A DNA stretch of 64,000 bases from Turbatrix aceti (lineage: Eukaryota; Nematoda; Chromadorea; Rhabditida; Panagrolaimidae): the NCBI GenBank assembly GCA_963969345.1, contig OZ017766.1, forward strand, positions 3,286,001 to 3,350,000. Direction: 5' to 3'. The notes under the pieces are model-generated. The model was not told where the DNA came from. It worked only from the letters and a program-made list of their open reading frames with translations, and did not search any database. Positions 23,352 through 34,578 of the stretch are shown one piece after another. The stretch's first letter is position 1. Every line of letters starts with the position of its first letter. A program made the position numbers and the translations under genes.

Positions 23352-25243
23352 TCAGTCCCCGAAGATGTTGGGGTGCGTGTGTTGGTACTCCCGATAGCAG
23401 TTTTTGATGGTGTCAAAGACCTGGAGGCACGGCAGGTAGGTGAAGACGTTGGGCGGTGTCGGGATATCCGTGCGACAGAAGGGCATGCACTGGCCGCCGT
23501 TGTAGAGGTGTACGTTGTTGCGGATGCAGCATTCGGTGTGATCCGCGCGGGAATTGGCGCACTCGAAGGCGAGGCCTCGCTGCGGGTCGGGGCACTGATT
23601 CGTGAGGAACGTCGACACGAGCTGAACATTTTCTTACTTTTCTTGGTTCAAAAAAAGTTTTCCTACCGATTTGTCCGAGAAGGTGTCAAAGTTGCACAAC
23701 GACTGGCAGGAAGGCGAGAGGCCCTGCTTGGTGCAGCAGGAGACCAGCTTCTCGTTCGGCCCCAGGGGCTGTTGATACACCGGGGGCTGACCGAAGGGCG
23801 CGGTGCCGATGGGCACCGGGTTCAGTCGGTTGACCATACCTGCCGGTCCTCCTGGCAGCGGCGCGGCAGGTCGCAGAGGAGCCAGGGTGGTGACGACGAG
23901 CAAATCCATGTCATCCTCAGCTATCACAGGGCTCTCGGGCAGCGGAATCGGGCGCATGACGTCGTTGTGCTTCGCAAACGTCGCCCGGAACTTGGGCCTC
24001 ACTTCGCGATCCTCGTAGTTCCGATTTGCAGCAGCCGGGGCGGGCAGAGCGGGCGGGGGCCGGTAGGCGAATTGGTTGAACGCAGGCCCTCCCAGCAAGG
24101 CCCCCGTGGCGGAGCCCAGCGTCGACGTGATCGCCTGGATAGGCGCCAGGACGGCATCTGGGCCGAGGAGAGGCGGGGTGTAAGGCCGGGGCAGCGGAGG
24201 CAGAGCGTCGTCTGACACGATGCGCTCGGCGTGATCCGGGCGGAGGCCGGTGATGGAATCGACTAAAGGTCGCGGACGGCTAATTGAACCAGACAGCAGA
24301 TATCCTTTTTCCTTGCCTTTAGTCTCCTTGTGGGCGCGCTGATCGGCGAGAGTCGGCGGGATCTGCCAGGATTTGGCCGGGAAGCGGCGCTCCTCCAAAT
24401 CGGAAGTCGCTGTGTTTGAGATGGGGTCCAGCGATTCGCCCAGACGGGAGTCAAAACTCACAATGTGTTCCTAAAAATAGTTTTAAGCATACACAAAAAA
24501 ACTGTAACCAACATCAAAGCTCTTGGATGCGTTGACGCCGACGCTGGGATGCGCGTTGATCCTTATGAACCCGTTTTTAGGAGCAGTTTCAGAAAACAGC
24601 GTCTGGGGCAGCGGCGTCGTGGGTTCTGTGCTCCTGGAAGCGGCGGATTCAGCGATCGTTGTTCTCTTCTGATCGGGGTCGATCTCGGCGACAAACGACT
24701 GGCCTCTGAAGCCCCGGGGAAAAGCCGTCGTGTCCTTTGACTCGCTAACAGGCCGAGACCGAGGCCGACTCCGACGACGCGGGGCCCGCTCCGATGACTT
24801 GTGAATGACCACGCCGTTCGCGTTTGAGTAGGGTCGAGCGGGCACTCGATCCGCAGTGTAGACCTTTCTGAAACACAGAAAGTGCGTATTTAGCGACAAA
24901 AAATAGAAAAAAATCGATACTTATGCTCGTCCAGAGGGGCGTAGACGACGTGGGACGTATTGAGGCGCTCTCGGGTGCTGCCGCGGGACTCCAGAGCTTC
25001 TATCCCTCAAAATAGCCTTTTTTGGACCCAAAATACTGAAAAAGACAAACTTTTGTAGTGAATTGTCGTATTTCTGACGGATTTTTCGCCTTCAACGAGA
25101 GAACCTGGGGTCGTCTTCTTCGGGAACACCCGCTCGGGGACTAACTGCCCGCTGGTCTGCAAGAAGACTGGATTGTCAACCTGGGCATGCAAAAAGTTGA
25201 AACGAACCATTGCCACGATGACCAGAAGAGAGGCAAAGTGCAT
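23352..25243 (-). CDS. Secreted DB-module protein with long low-complexity region
   Basis: Model: complement of 23352-23621, 23667-24470, 24513-24867, 24921-24999 and 25051-25243, giving 566 residues. It begins with a signal peptide (MHFASLLVIVAMVRFNFLHA). Residues of about 30-450 are rich in Pro, Arg, Ser and Ala and appear disordered. The C-terminal 110 residues carry the cysteine pattern of the nematode DB module: SCCTKQGLSPSCQSLCNF, then CPDPQRGLAFECAN, HTECCIRN, GGQCMPFC and YLPCLQVFDTIKNCYRE. DB modules occur in nematode extracellular or matrix proteins of unknown function. A TTTTCTGTCAG acceptor lies 12 bases before the ATG and may take a spliced leader. The gene converges with the CPG4-like gene, with 217 bp between stop codons. 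Confidence 0.85.
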
Positions 25244-27546
25244 GGCGATCGACCGCTGACAGAAAAGGCAGCTGAGATCAGTTGTACGGGAAGCCCTGGC
25301 ACCAAAACAGCCTCTGTACGGGGACTGACTGGAAAAACAAGGTGGCCACTCGAAATCAAAATCATCGTCCCAACGCAAATCACGCACGCCGCAGCGGGCC
25401 CTAATCCCCCCTGATACATACGTTGAACACGCGGGGAAGGCCCATTTGCATAGCCGGTGGTCAGTGGACGTTGCAACAAACATACAAAAAATGTTTGCAA
25501 TGTTTATTCACGCACAGGAGGGGACCAATCACGCGAATCGCTTCCAAATCTGAGCAAAAAGGCACATTTTTCCACGCAGACATGAAAAAAATGGATCGAA
25601 GAGCGATGGCGACAAATAACCCGACAATCAGTGTCAATGCTAACGTAAATTCATTCATCAGGGATGGCAGACGCGCGACATGCACCAAAAAACCGGATTG
25701 ACAAGCGAGTCTACGGGAGCCAGTTAACTTTTTTGGTCATCGAGACGACATGAGCTGACATGAGTGATGCGTCGGCGGGTCAAGAACAGATAACGGAAAA
25801 AACCGGACGGCGCAGATCTTGGCGAGCTCCAAAAACAGTCTGTTTTGTTCCCCTTTCAGTACGAATTCCAAATTAAATAAATAATTTTTCTCTCAAATTA
25901 TTTATTAGTGCACAGTGCGTTTCTGCAAATTTCCGAAACCTTCTCAAAATCCATAAAAGTAGTCAGTCATTAGCGCAGCCGCCGTCGACAAACGATTACG
26001 GAATGGGTTCGTTCGATTGAGATGAGTGTCGTGAGTGCGTGAGTTGACTTGATTGACTGCTCGGCGCGGCCTGCGTCGGACCTGATGCCGGCAGGACTCG
26101 GACTCTGCTCTGCGCAAGCGTTCAAACAGCAGTAAACGACTGCGTTTTGGCATCGGCGTTTAATTACTGCAAAATCTCCGAAAAAAGAGCAAAACCGGAT
26201 CGGAAGGGAGATGAGAGCGAGCTGGTTTGAGACGGGTGGCGTCCAGTCCGTGGGATTCTCTTTCGGTCACACTGTCGCCCTTGATCCAAGCCGCTGAAGG
26301 CTAGGAGCCCGTTCGCACGCGTCCGAGACGCCGAAGGCGAGTCCTGGCATCGACAAAAGATCAGCGGGGAAAAAAGGAGTGAAATTGAAACAATCTTTCA
26401 AACTTGGTCAGTTACTGACGATCGAGTCTCACTCAGCCGGGGTGGGTGGGTTGCCACCGGACCTGACGCGCGGTCAAGCGGATAAAGCAAATCCTTTTCG
26501 CCAAAATTGCATCACATGCAAAGTCGCGAATCGCGATGGTCTGTTTATTCATGTGCACACTTTTCGTTTCTGAGTTTTTGTTCTGTATCGCGTGCCCAGG
26601 GCCCCGGTGATATTTTTTGCGGCAGCGGACTTCTTCAAGCTCGGATTTATCGCAACGTGCAAAATTTTTGCTTTATCCCCGAACAAAAAGATCTCAAAAA
26701 CTGTCAACAGCGATCAAGTCCCACTCGTTGAGCTGCAAAAATAACACGTGGGGGCTCAAAACAACAAATGTGGCTGCTTCTGAGTAAAAAACACAAGGTT
26801 CACTAATTTTTCTGGCAAGCTGCACGTCGACTTCTTTTGATCACGTTGATTCGTGCTTTCTGAAGTCATGTGTTGCCTCAGGCATGGCACCAGCTGAACT
26901 GCAATTTTTCTGAAAAAGCAGCGACAAGCAGGTTCTGTGGAGCCATAACCGCTTACAAATAAATCACCTGATCTTTTCCTATTTTTTCACGGCACCAGAA
27001 GCCTGCCAAATTAAAAACAACAACGCATCGCATGTTTGAGCAGGTAACCCCCGGTTGTCCTCCTCGAATTAAAATCTTTATCGGCACAATACCACCTGCA
27101 TTTCATACACGATTGAGAGAAACACGGGCCAGCCAGCTGGCAGCTATTCGGAGAGAAACCACGTCCCGGCGACCGTGACCAGCACGTTGGCCACAAAAAC
27201 CACCAGGTGGACGTATTCCGGAGTCGTAGAAGCGGAGGCCGCATCCGATTGGCGTCGCTTTTCGAAATCCATCGCAGGCGACGACAGGGAAACAACCGAG
27301 ATTTGATAACAGAACGCCGGGCGCGTGCAAATCGATCAAGTGATGCTCACGCGAGGGATCGGGTTTTGCTTTTGGGCGAACGCGCGCGCGCGTGTGCGAC
27401 GGGGATGCACCCAGTAGCCCCGACCACTGCCACTGCCTCTGTTAAATTGCGGGATCGCACGTAAGTCACTGCAACACGGATGCGTCGGTCTTCTTTAACA
27501 CTGAGTGGACTTCATCCGCCCAAAGACATAAACAACGAAACAAGAG
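25244..27546. other. Intergenic region without a supportable gene
   Basis: About 2.3 kb between the DB-module gene start and the NYN gene end. Frames are short and lack coding-like composition. It may include the promoter of the DB-module gene. Confidence 0.5.
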
Positions 27547-28675
27547 TCAGGACGCGGCCGGCGGCGCCTGGGTGGCACTGGCGGAAGCCGGATGCTTCTT
27601 GACGAGGGTGTCCTCAAAGCCCCGGAGCACGCGGTAGTACTTCTTGCTCTTGCGCGCCTTCTGGACACGCATGGGCAGGCCCAGAGGCAGCGGGTACTGG
27701 AAGCGGTCCATGAGCGCGTCGATGACCTCCAGCAGCCGGCGCCGCTTGTCGCACGTGAACTCCTCGCGGCGGTACATGGCGCACATCGTCGTCTGGTCGT
27801 GCTTGTTGTCGAGGTTGCAGTACAGGCTGTTGGCCAAGAGGACGTCGTTGTCTTGGAACCAGTGCGCTGCAAAGAGAGACTCGAAATGGGGCGCGGGATG
27901 GGGAAATCAGAAACTCACGAAGAACAATCTGCGGAAAAACGCGGTACATGCGATCGATGCCGTCCTCGAGCCAGGGGTCCTCGAGCAGATGGCACTGGAT
28001 CGTGATCTGCCGCTCGTCCATGAGCTGCCGGTAGTGCGGGTAGCGGGCGTCGACGCGGATGTCTCGGAAGCGGTCGCCGGAGACAACGGTGCCGCCCTTG
28101 GTCATGGCGAATTCGAGCGTGTAAAGATCGTCGTAGTTGATGAAGGCCAGTCGCCGGGAGGTCGCCGCGCAGGTCGTCGTCAACGAAAGACAGCCTGCTT
28201 TTTCGAGCATCTCGAGCAACTCGCCGTGGATTACCCGCTTCGAGGCGACCCGGCCGTACGACTGCGGAATGAAAACCGCGATGTCAAAGTTTCGCACGAT
28301 GAGGAACCGGAAGATCGAGATGAGTGCCAGCGAGTCGACATAGAGCCGCTCAGGGCCCTGGGCCGCGCGGCCGATGTTGCAGCCGTCAACGCTGAGCATG
28401 CGAGCGATGACTCGGCCCTCGCCCATCAGACGACGACAGCGCAGCAGTCGGCGGTCCTGGCGGTCGCGGAGCCGCAAGATGACGTTCCGCGGCTTCTGGC
28501 CGTCGAACACGGGATCCTTAACCTTCTGACGACGGCCACCTGATGCGTTGGTGCCTCGGCCGCCCCTGCCTCTGCCGGGACCACAGTCGCCTCCGCCAGA
28601 TTCCGGGGACTTTGGCTTCGAGAAAGAGTCGACGCAAATATCGATGGGAAGGGGAGGCGCAGCGACGTCGACCAT
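27547..28675 (-). CDS. NYN/PIN-domain ribonuclease (Zc3h12a/Regnase-RDE-8-like)
   Basis: Model: complement of 27547-27866 and 27919-28675, giving 358 residues. A Gly/Arg-rich segment (about 25-50) precedes an NYN domain at about 92-235. Candidate metal-binding acids are in VDGCN (Asp97), NYDDLY (Asp182/183) and SGDRFRD (Asp201/205); the last fills the place of the SNDxFRD motif in this family. By family knowledge these are endoribonucleases; relatives in C. elegans (RDE-8, NYN-1/2, REGE-1) cleave mRNA in RNAi or mRNA decay. No CCCH zinc finger is visible, so it is closer to an RDE-8/NYN layout than to Regnase itself. The C-terminal 105 residues are basic and unrecognised. An in-frame non-ATG extension exists upstream. 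The ATG at 28675 was chosen as the first in frame. Confidence 0.82.
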
Positions 28676-29163
28676 CTTCACCTCGGATAAAAAGCACAAA
28701 ACAAGGAGCAAAACAAGAGCACAGACTCGGACTGTGCTATACTGCTGAGTTCGTCAGATCTGACATCCTTCCCGCCCTGCCTTTTAGCCGCTTCCGCCGT
28801 CCGTGATGCTAATTCTGGGATTTCACTCTCATGAAAGTCGCGAACTCTTGTGAATGGGGAATACTACAATACTGCGCATGACGGAATTTTTTTTAATTCC
28901 TATGGATTCCGGATCCGCTCCAAGATCCTCTGTGAAGTCAAAAAAAATTGAAGACGCTTCAGAAAGACGTGGATGGTGCATGATCTTCCAGGCGGTCCAG
29001 CCCCCTTGAAGTCTTCAAAAAACCACTCGAAAAAGAAAAGTCAATACAGAATCGGAGGTCAAGCGCCTGGTCCAGACTGGATCTGCCGGCGACGATCAAA
29101 AATGACTTGAAAAATGTCTACGACTCAGCTGCGATCTTCCAGTCGGTCATCATCGTCTTCGCC
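28676..29163. other. Intergenic region between divergent genes
   Basis: Probable shared upstream region of the NYN gene (minus) and the first six-cysteine gene (plus). A TCTTCCAG acceptor-like site ends at 29142, 21 bases before the plus-strand ATG. Confidence 0.5.
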
Positions 29164-29748
29164 ATGTTGGCAGTTACAGTTCTGTTGTTTGTGGCGCATT
29201 TTTGCGCAGCTCAGCTCTGGCCGTCCCGAGATCGCCTCTATGACGGCGATTTGGGACTGGGTTATCCGAGAAACGATCCCTACCTTCAGATGCCGTATCC
29301 GCCGTACAGAGACCCGAGGGCCCTGGGTTCGGGTTTCTACGGTGAACCGGGGCCTGGGGCCTTGCTCCCCCCGAGCAGATACCCCGTCGCGAGAGCCGCC
29401 CCGCCCTTCGACCCCGGCGTGCTCCGAGGCGCTCCGCCGCTGCCCAATGAAGCAGCCGGCTTCCGGGGGCCCTACTCGAATGCCATGGCAATGGCCAGCC
29501 TCATGAACTACGTCTACGATCGTGACAACTTCCAGGTAGGGTTTTGGGCCCAAAAGTCGTTGCAAGAGTCAAAACCGGTGGATTTCTTGCAGGCTCAGGG
29601 TTGCGCATGGGAGCCGAGCAAAAACCGGTGCGCGGACATCATCAACCAGTGCAAAGGCATCTGCAAGGATTTTGCCAACGACCCCAGCGTCTTCCACGAC
29701 TGCCGATGCGTTCCGTACGGCTACGCGGTGCTGCTCGGCTGGATCTGA
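29164..29748 (+). CDS. Small secreted protein with C-terminal six-cysteine module (copy A)
   Basis: Model: 29164-29535 and 29593-29748, giving 175 residues. I do not recognise the family. A signal peptide (MLAVTVLLFVAHFCAAQ) is followed by a Pro/Tyr/Arg/Gly-rich stretch with PYPPYRDPR-like pieces. The C-terminal module has the pattern C-x8-C-x6-C-x3-C-x12-C-x-C and ends HDCRC. The same module occurs in the next gene. The start ATG was chosen because it gives a signal peptide; the frame is open upstream but has only a TTG, and a trans-splice-like TCTTCCAG precedes it. The 57-nt intron keeps frame without a stop. A polyadenylation signal follows at 29810. Confidence 0.7.
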   Translation: MLAVTVLLFVAHFCAAQLWPSRDRLYDGDLGLGYPRNDPYLQMPYPPYRDPRALGSGFYGEPGPGALLPPSRYPVARAAPPFDPGVLRGAPPLPNEAAGFRGPYSNAMAMASLMNYVYDRDNFQVGFWAQKSLQESKPVDFLQAQGCAWEPSKNRCADIINQCKGICKDFANDPSVFHDCRCVPYGYAVLLGWI

Positions 29749-29809
29749 AGATATCTGGGCTGCACTCGCCACATCCGCATGGATTCATCTTCCTCCTTTT
29801 TTCACGCCG

Positions 29810-29815
29810 AATAAA
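29810..29815 (+). terminator. Polyadenylation signal AATAAA for six-cysteine gene A
   Basis: AATAAA 61 nt after the stop codon on the coding strand. Confidence 0.6.
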
Positions 29816-30417
29816 AAAAGCGTTCTGACAGATGCGACACAAGATCGATCCAGGCGAGATCCGACAGGGAAAAAAGAGAAAATTAGGCATAAACCGTGAA
29901 AAGGAGCAACTCTCTCCTTTCTCTCACGAACGAAGAACTCACCAGGGGGGATAAAGACAAGACGCGCGTGGCAGCCGTCGATGCTGACCTGATTCGCGTG
30001 CAATTTCCTCGGGCGCATCCGTTAGTTGATTTTCAACTTTTTACCGATCGCTCGATATATGGTCACCTCCATTGTTGTCCGTGTTGTTATTGATCGATCA
30101 AAAAAAGGCGATCTGACATTCATCCTTGATCCGGGCCCCGGCGCGCATCGTGCAAACAGGGAAAACGAGACATCAAGCGTGTCTCATTGCATTCGGTGAC
30201 TTTTTGGCGGTCTGAGGGCTGTAAATTCTTGTTTCGTGCATGTTTTCATGGATTGTTAAACGATCGCTGGGATTTTGACACAACTTTTGATAGGATAGGT
30301 ACATCAAAAGTGGTAGCAGCGATTTGGGAGCGATCACTGTGTTTTTTTACACCCGTCCTTCCGAACCCGCTGTTTTTACGGCCCCTGATCAGGTGATTCG
30401 ACGCGTTTGTTTCAGAG
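29816..30417. other. Intergenic region between the two six-cysteine genes
   Basis: Non-coding. It ends with TTTCAG at 30410-30415, two bases before the next ATG. Confidence 0.55.
30410..30415 (+). promoter_or_regulatory. Probable spliced-leader acceptor of six-cysteine gene B
   Basis: TTTCAG followed by AG and then the ATG. No upstream exon is needed to explain it. Confidence 0.45.
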
Positions 30418-31509
30418 ATGCAAGCCGGCGTGAGAGCATCGACGGCGCTCCTCCTCGTCTGGACTCACCTCGCGGCCGTCTCAGCCCATCCCCGGCGATG
30501 GGAGGTGATGAGTCTCGGCAACGGCAGCCACCACCCCGTCTCCGGCCAGATCACCAAGCCCCTCAAGATCCGCCTCGTCAACCACGAACAGCGGCAGCTG
30601 ACTTCCCAGCTGAAGTCGGGCAACAAGACGGGCTTTTACCTGGAAGCCCTACGCCCCGCCGCTCTGGGAGCCCGGACACTCGTCACCTCAGGCAACGAGT
30701 CCATCCCGGTGTTCAGCGTCGTCAAGGCGGCCGGGGTCACTTCGACGGCCTCTGCGGGGTCCTCGCAGGCGCCTAAGAACAGAGCAGCCCCCAAAGTGCC
30801 CGAGGCAATCAAAATCCCTTTCAATGATAAGCTGGAGTCTTTTGCGAGATCGACCCCGACTCCGCTCTCCGAACTGGAGATCAAGGAGGACGGCCAGCTG
30901 ATGAAGGCCCTCCAACGGACCACAATGCGTACCAGGACCTACCCGGAGGAAAAAACCACTCCCGTGCCTACCACGACGACTTCGACTTCCTCGGCTGTCA
31001 ATGAGACGTCGACTCTTCCCTCCAAGATCCCCGAACAGGTGACGCCCAGTTTGCCCCCCACCAGCACCACTCAGGTGGCCGTGAGTCTGCCGGCCACGGT
31101 GACACCCTTCCCGCTGGCCCCCTTCCCAGGAGCTCCGGGGGCCGGCCTCCTCTACCCCGGGGTCGCCTCCACGACCACCCCCATTCCCTACGAGCAACTC
31201 GGATGCGGCTTTGACTTTCTCACAAACACGTGCAAGGACATCTGGGGCCTCGGCTGGTGCCTGGGCTGCAGCGACTTCGGCAACGTCTTCCTCCACGACT
31301 GCCGCTGCACCCAGCCGGCCCCGCCGGTGAACCTCACGCTCCCCGTCCCAGGTCACATTCCAGTCCCAGTCCCGGCCCCGGCGTCCGTGGTGGTGGTGCC
31401 AGGAGGCAACCAGACGAGCAGCACGGAGGCCTCGCCTTCGCCCCAGCCCCCGCCGGTCGTCGGCGGACTCCAGCCTTCGTTCCTCCTCCACCACGCCCGA
31501 TTCCTATGA
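30418..31509 (+). CDS. Secreted Ser/Thr/Pro-rich protein with six-cysteine module (copy B)
   Basis: A single exon encodes 363 residues. The first about 22 residues are a signal peptide (MQAGVRASTALLLVWTHLAAVSA). Several N-glycosylation sequons are visible (NGSHH, NKTG, NESIP, NETS). A Thr/Ser/Pro-rich, mucin-like stretch at about 170-260 could be O-glycosylated. The module at about 262-300 has the pattern C-x8-C-x8-C-x2-C-x10-C-x-C, with NTCKDI, CSDF and HDCRC shared with the gene 700 bp upstream. A Pro/Val-rich tail follows. I do not recognise the family. It is probably an extracellular matrix or cuticle-surface component. The start is fixed by the signal peptide and the TTTCAG just before the ATG. 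Confidence 0.72.
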   Translation: MQAGVRASTALLLVWTHLAAVSAHPRRWEVMSLGNGSHHPVSGQITKPLKIRLVNHEQRQLTSQLKSGNKTGFYLEALRPAALGARTLVTSGNESIPVFSVVKAAGVTSTASAGSSQAPKNRAAPKVPEAIKIPFNDKLESFARSTPTPLSELEIKEDGQLMKALQRTTMRTRTYPEEKTTPVPTTTTSTSSAVNETSTLPSKIPEQVTPSLPPTSTTQVAVSLPATVTPFPLAPFPGAPGAGLLYPGVASTTTPIPYEQLGCGFDFLTNTCKDIWGLGWCLGCSDFGNVFLHDCRCTQPAPPVNLTLPVPGHIPVPVPAPASVVVVPGGNQTSSTEASPSPQPPPVVGGLQPSFLLHHARFL

Positions 31510-31757
31510 AATGTGACCTCGAATTTCTCTAATTTGTATTCATGATTACCGATCATTATTTAAAAAAAGTACAAAAACCACTAATGAACCAAAAGTGCCA
31601 ATTTGGCAGTGCGCGAGTTAATCAATTATTTACAAAAGCTGAGGTAATTTCAAATTATGCAAAGACAAAGGCGCAATTCAACAATTCAACAAGAACGCAC
31701 CGACCTGCTCAAAAATCGCAGTTTGCGAAAAAACCGTGTTTCGGAGGTAAATTTTGA

Positions 31758-34578
31758 TCAATCGTCGCTGCGTCTCGACTTTTTGACAGGAACGTATTCG
31801 TCGTCGTCGTCGCTGTCGCTGACAGGAATCTCGCTCTCGCTCTCGGATTTGTCTTCGTCGCTGGATTCGTCTTTGGCTCGCCGCGGTGCAACTTTGGCCT
31901 TAGGCTTGGGTTTTTGAACGGGCTTGGGTTTCTGTTCCTGCTGCATTCGGAGAACGCACGATCGACGCGGTCGCTGAATCCGTGGAGCCGGCAGAGGAGG
32001 GTCGGAATCGTCATTCGGGACCGGCGAAGCCTTCTTTTGGTTTTTTCCCTTGGCAACTGGCGCCTTTTTGGCCGCCTTCGAAGCCGCTGCTCGCGTAGTT
32101 TTGGGTTCGACCAATCCCCGCACGCTGCCATCCGAATCCGTGGCATCGGTGGTGTCAGATTCAGATTCCTCAGCACTGGACTCCACGCCAGACTTGGATT
32201 TTGGGGCAACTGGCTTTCGTTTTTCGTCAGGAGTTTTTTGAACAGAAGCGTTTTCGTTTTCGACGCTGACTTCTTCGTCCTGAACAGGCGGCGGCTCTCC
32301 TCGCCTCTGCTTCGGCTTCTTGGGCGGCCGCATTTCACTCAGCTTTTTGCGGATCTCCACGTACTCATCTTCGTCCTAAAAAGGGGCTTTGTGGTCTCAA
32401 ATCAAGTGCAAAGGTCCAAAAACATACGATAGACTGCAATCCGGCCCTGAGGGCATCGAGGTAAAATCCGTAGTTGGATTCTTTGATGACACAGCCTTCG
32501 AAGCTGAAAAGGCGCACATCTAGGTCATTGCGGCCCTTAAAAACAACTTACACAGGGTAATGCATGCACTTCTTGAAGGCCCAGGTGACGACCGCCTTGC
32601 TGAAGTTGATCCCGGCACGAACGCAGAAGACCTCTGCCTGGTCGTCTTTGACGTGGATGCAGCCTTCGGGGGCCATCCACGGCCGGTACATGTAAATGTT
32701 GCCGTGCTCGTTCGTCGGAATAATTTCGCCGTCAATGAGTGGCGGTGCTTTGTACATCTCCGTCTGCCAAGTGCCGAACGCCGGGACCGGGGGCGGTGCC
32801 GGGAGCGGGGGCAGCGGAGGACCGTGTTTCGGCCTCATTCGGGGACGAACGCGGCCTTTGACCATCTTGTACGGCTTCTCGCCTTCCTTGACAGATCTGC
32901 CGAGACGCAGCCAGCGCAGGGCGATGTCGCACCTCGTCACGTAGAGTCTGGGATAGATTGTGCGCTTGCCCAGCTTCCCGACGACGGGGGCGGCCGGATG
33001 GATCGCCTCCTTGACCAGGATGTCGTTTTCGAGGACGTACAGGTAGTGGCCCTTGAAGTCGGCAACTTTCGTCGGCATCGGCAGGGACATGAGAAAGCCC
33101 CGGATGAAATCCAGCTCACAGATCGACCGGTAGAGATTGGCCCGGTAGATTGGGGTGTCCAGTCGCTGGCCGATCCACCACTCCTCCATGCGGAGGACCC
33201 GGCGGTAGCGATTGGTGAAGTCCGCGATGTAGAGCGGTGAGACGTCCCGCACGCCGCCCTCTGTCAAAAGATTGGTCGTCCAACAGTCAAAAAAAGGTTA
33301 GTTAGACACAAAAACCCACTCACCGGAATCGTAGCCAAAGACGTACTGCACAGAGACCGGCAAGCTACTTCTGATGGAACCGTAGTCGTCAACGGTGCCG
33401 GTGAGGGGGTTGACGCACAGCCACCTGGCTTCATCCTCGCTCCAAACCTCGCACCAGTGAAAAAGAACGTCAACAGAAGGCAAACCGTTGCCGTCTTTGT
33501 CCAAGCATTGAAACTCCTCCGGATTCTCGAGTACGTCGTCTTCGTCATCTTTTTTGGCTTTGCTCTGCTTGGCGCTTTTCTTGGCACGAGATTTACTGGT
33601 TTCCGGCTTTTTGGAAGACTCTTCGACGCGTTTTCGACCCTCAGGCACGCCCTAAAAAACAAAAAAAATAAGTACGACCCCTGAAATAAAAAAAACTGAC
33701 CCGCTCGATTGGTCGGATGGCATGAACGATGCGTGACACAAAACCGGCAGCGAACAGGTGCAGGAAGGTAACCTGGAAAAGGCAAAACGACTGAATAACG
33801 ATAGTTTGTACAAAAAACCCACGTAAGCCATTTCAAAGCCAGTTTCGTAATTCAGGGACTCAAAAAGCTGGTTCAGTCGGGCATTACCAAAGTATCCGCC
33901 TTTCTGGTCATTCACAGTCAGTCCACCAAGCTTGAGTTTAGCACTGAACTTTCTGACTGCCGTAGGCAGAGTTTTGATGGGGTCGGCAGAGTATCGGAAA
34001 TGCGGCGTCTTCAGTCCCGATCGTCGGACAAATCCCACAGCTCGTTTGACGGCAATGTGCATGCTAGCGGTGTGTGCCATCACTGAGAACTGAAATAAGG
34101 CAAAAAATACGGTAAGAAAAAGATAACATCAGAAAAGAGCTACAGTAACCCTTCATAACCGTAAAAATGTCCCAAACGGCCAAAAAAAACGTACCCGATG
34201 CATTCTGGTCTTCATTTTTCGATGCTGAAGTTGAAACATCTTTTCGCCTTCAGCGACCATGCGAGCATGCTTGCGGCGCTGTGCCTCGCTGAGGACCGTC
34301 ACCTTGACGCCCTGGGTCCGAGCGACATCGTCGATGCTCTGTCCCGCCGCGTAGGCAGTATCGTCATCTGACTCGTCATCCGATGAATTCTCCGCCTGAC
34401 CAGAGGCTGGCTGGCGCATGAAAGAAGGCAGCACGACCTGCCGGGCCGCGTGCTCGCCTCCGGCATCCGCGGCGACCAGGGCATGGTGGCCTGCCTTGGA
34501 ATCGCCCCCTCCATTTGGACGCAGATTCTCGCCTTCTTCGCCATCGGAAGACGATGAAATATAGCCCGCTGTTTCCAT
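31758..34578 (-). CDS. xpc-1: DNA damage recognition protein XPC/Rad4 homologue
   Basis: Model: complement of 31758-32375, 32428-32503, 32552-33260, 33324-33651, 33701-33772, 33823-34089 and 34195-34578, giving 817 residues. XPC initiates global-genome nucleotide excision repair by sensing helix distortion. Acidic/Ser-rich N-terminal part; transglutaminase-like domain in pieces at about 130-360 (VTFLHLF, a Lys-rich insertion, then HWCEVWSEDEARWLCVNPLTG). The beta-hairpin domains follow at about 430-610 with YVLENDILVKEAIHP, GEKPYKMVKG, FGTWQTEMYKAPPL, IIPTNEHGNIYMY and GCIHVKDDQAEVF. The last 205 residues are a Lys/Ser/Asp-rich tail ending in acidic and basic patches. The catalytic triad of transglutaminases is not expected in this family. 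The gene is divergent from thoc-1, with 393 bp between start codons. Confidence 0.95.

Noticed and set aside
23316..24215. 299-residue plus-strand frame opposite the DB-module gene
   Set aside because: Crosses real introns of the minus-strand gene and has no family features.
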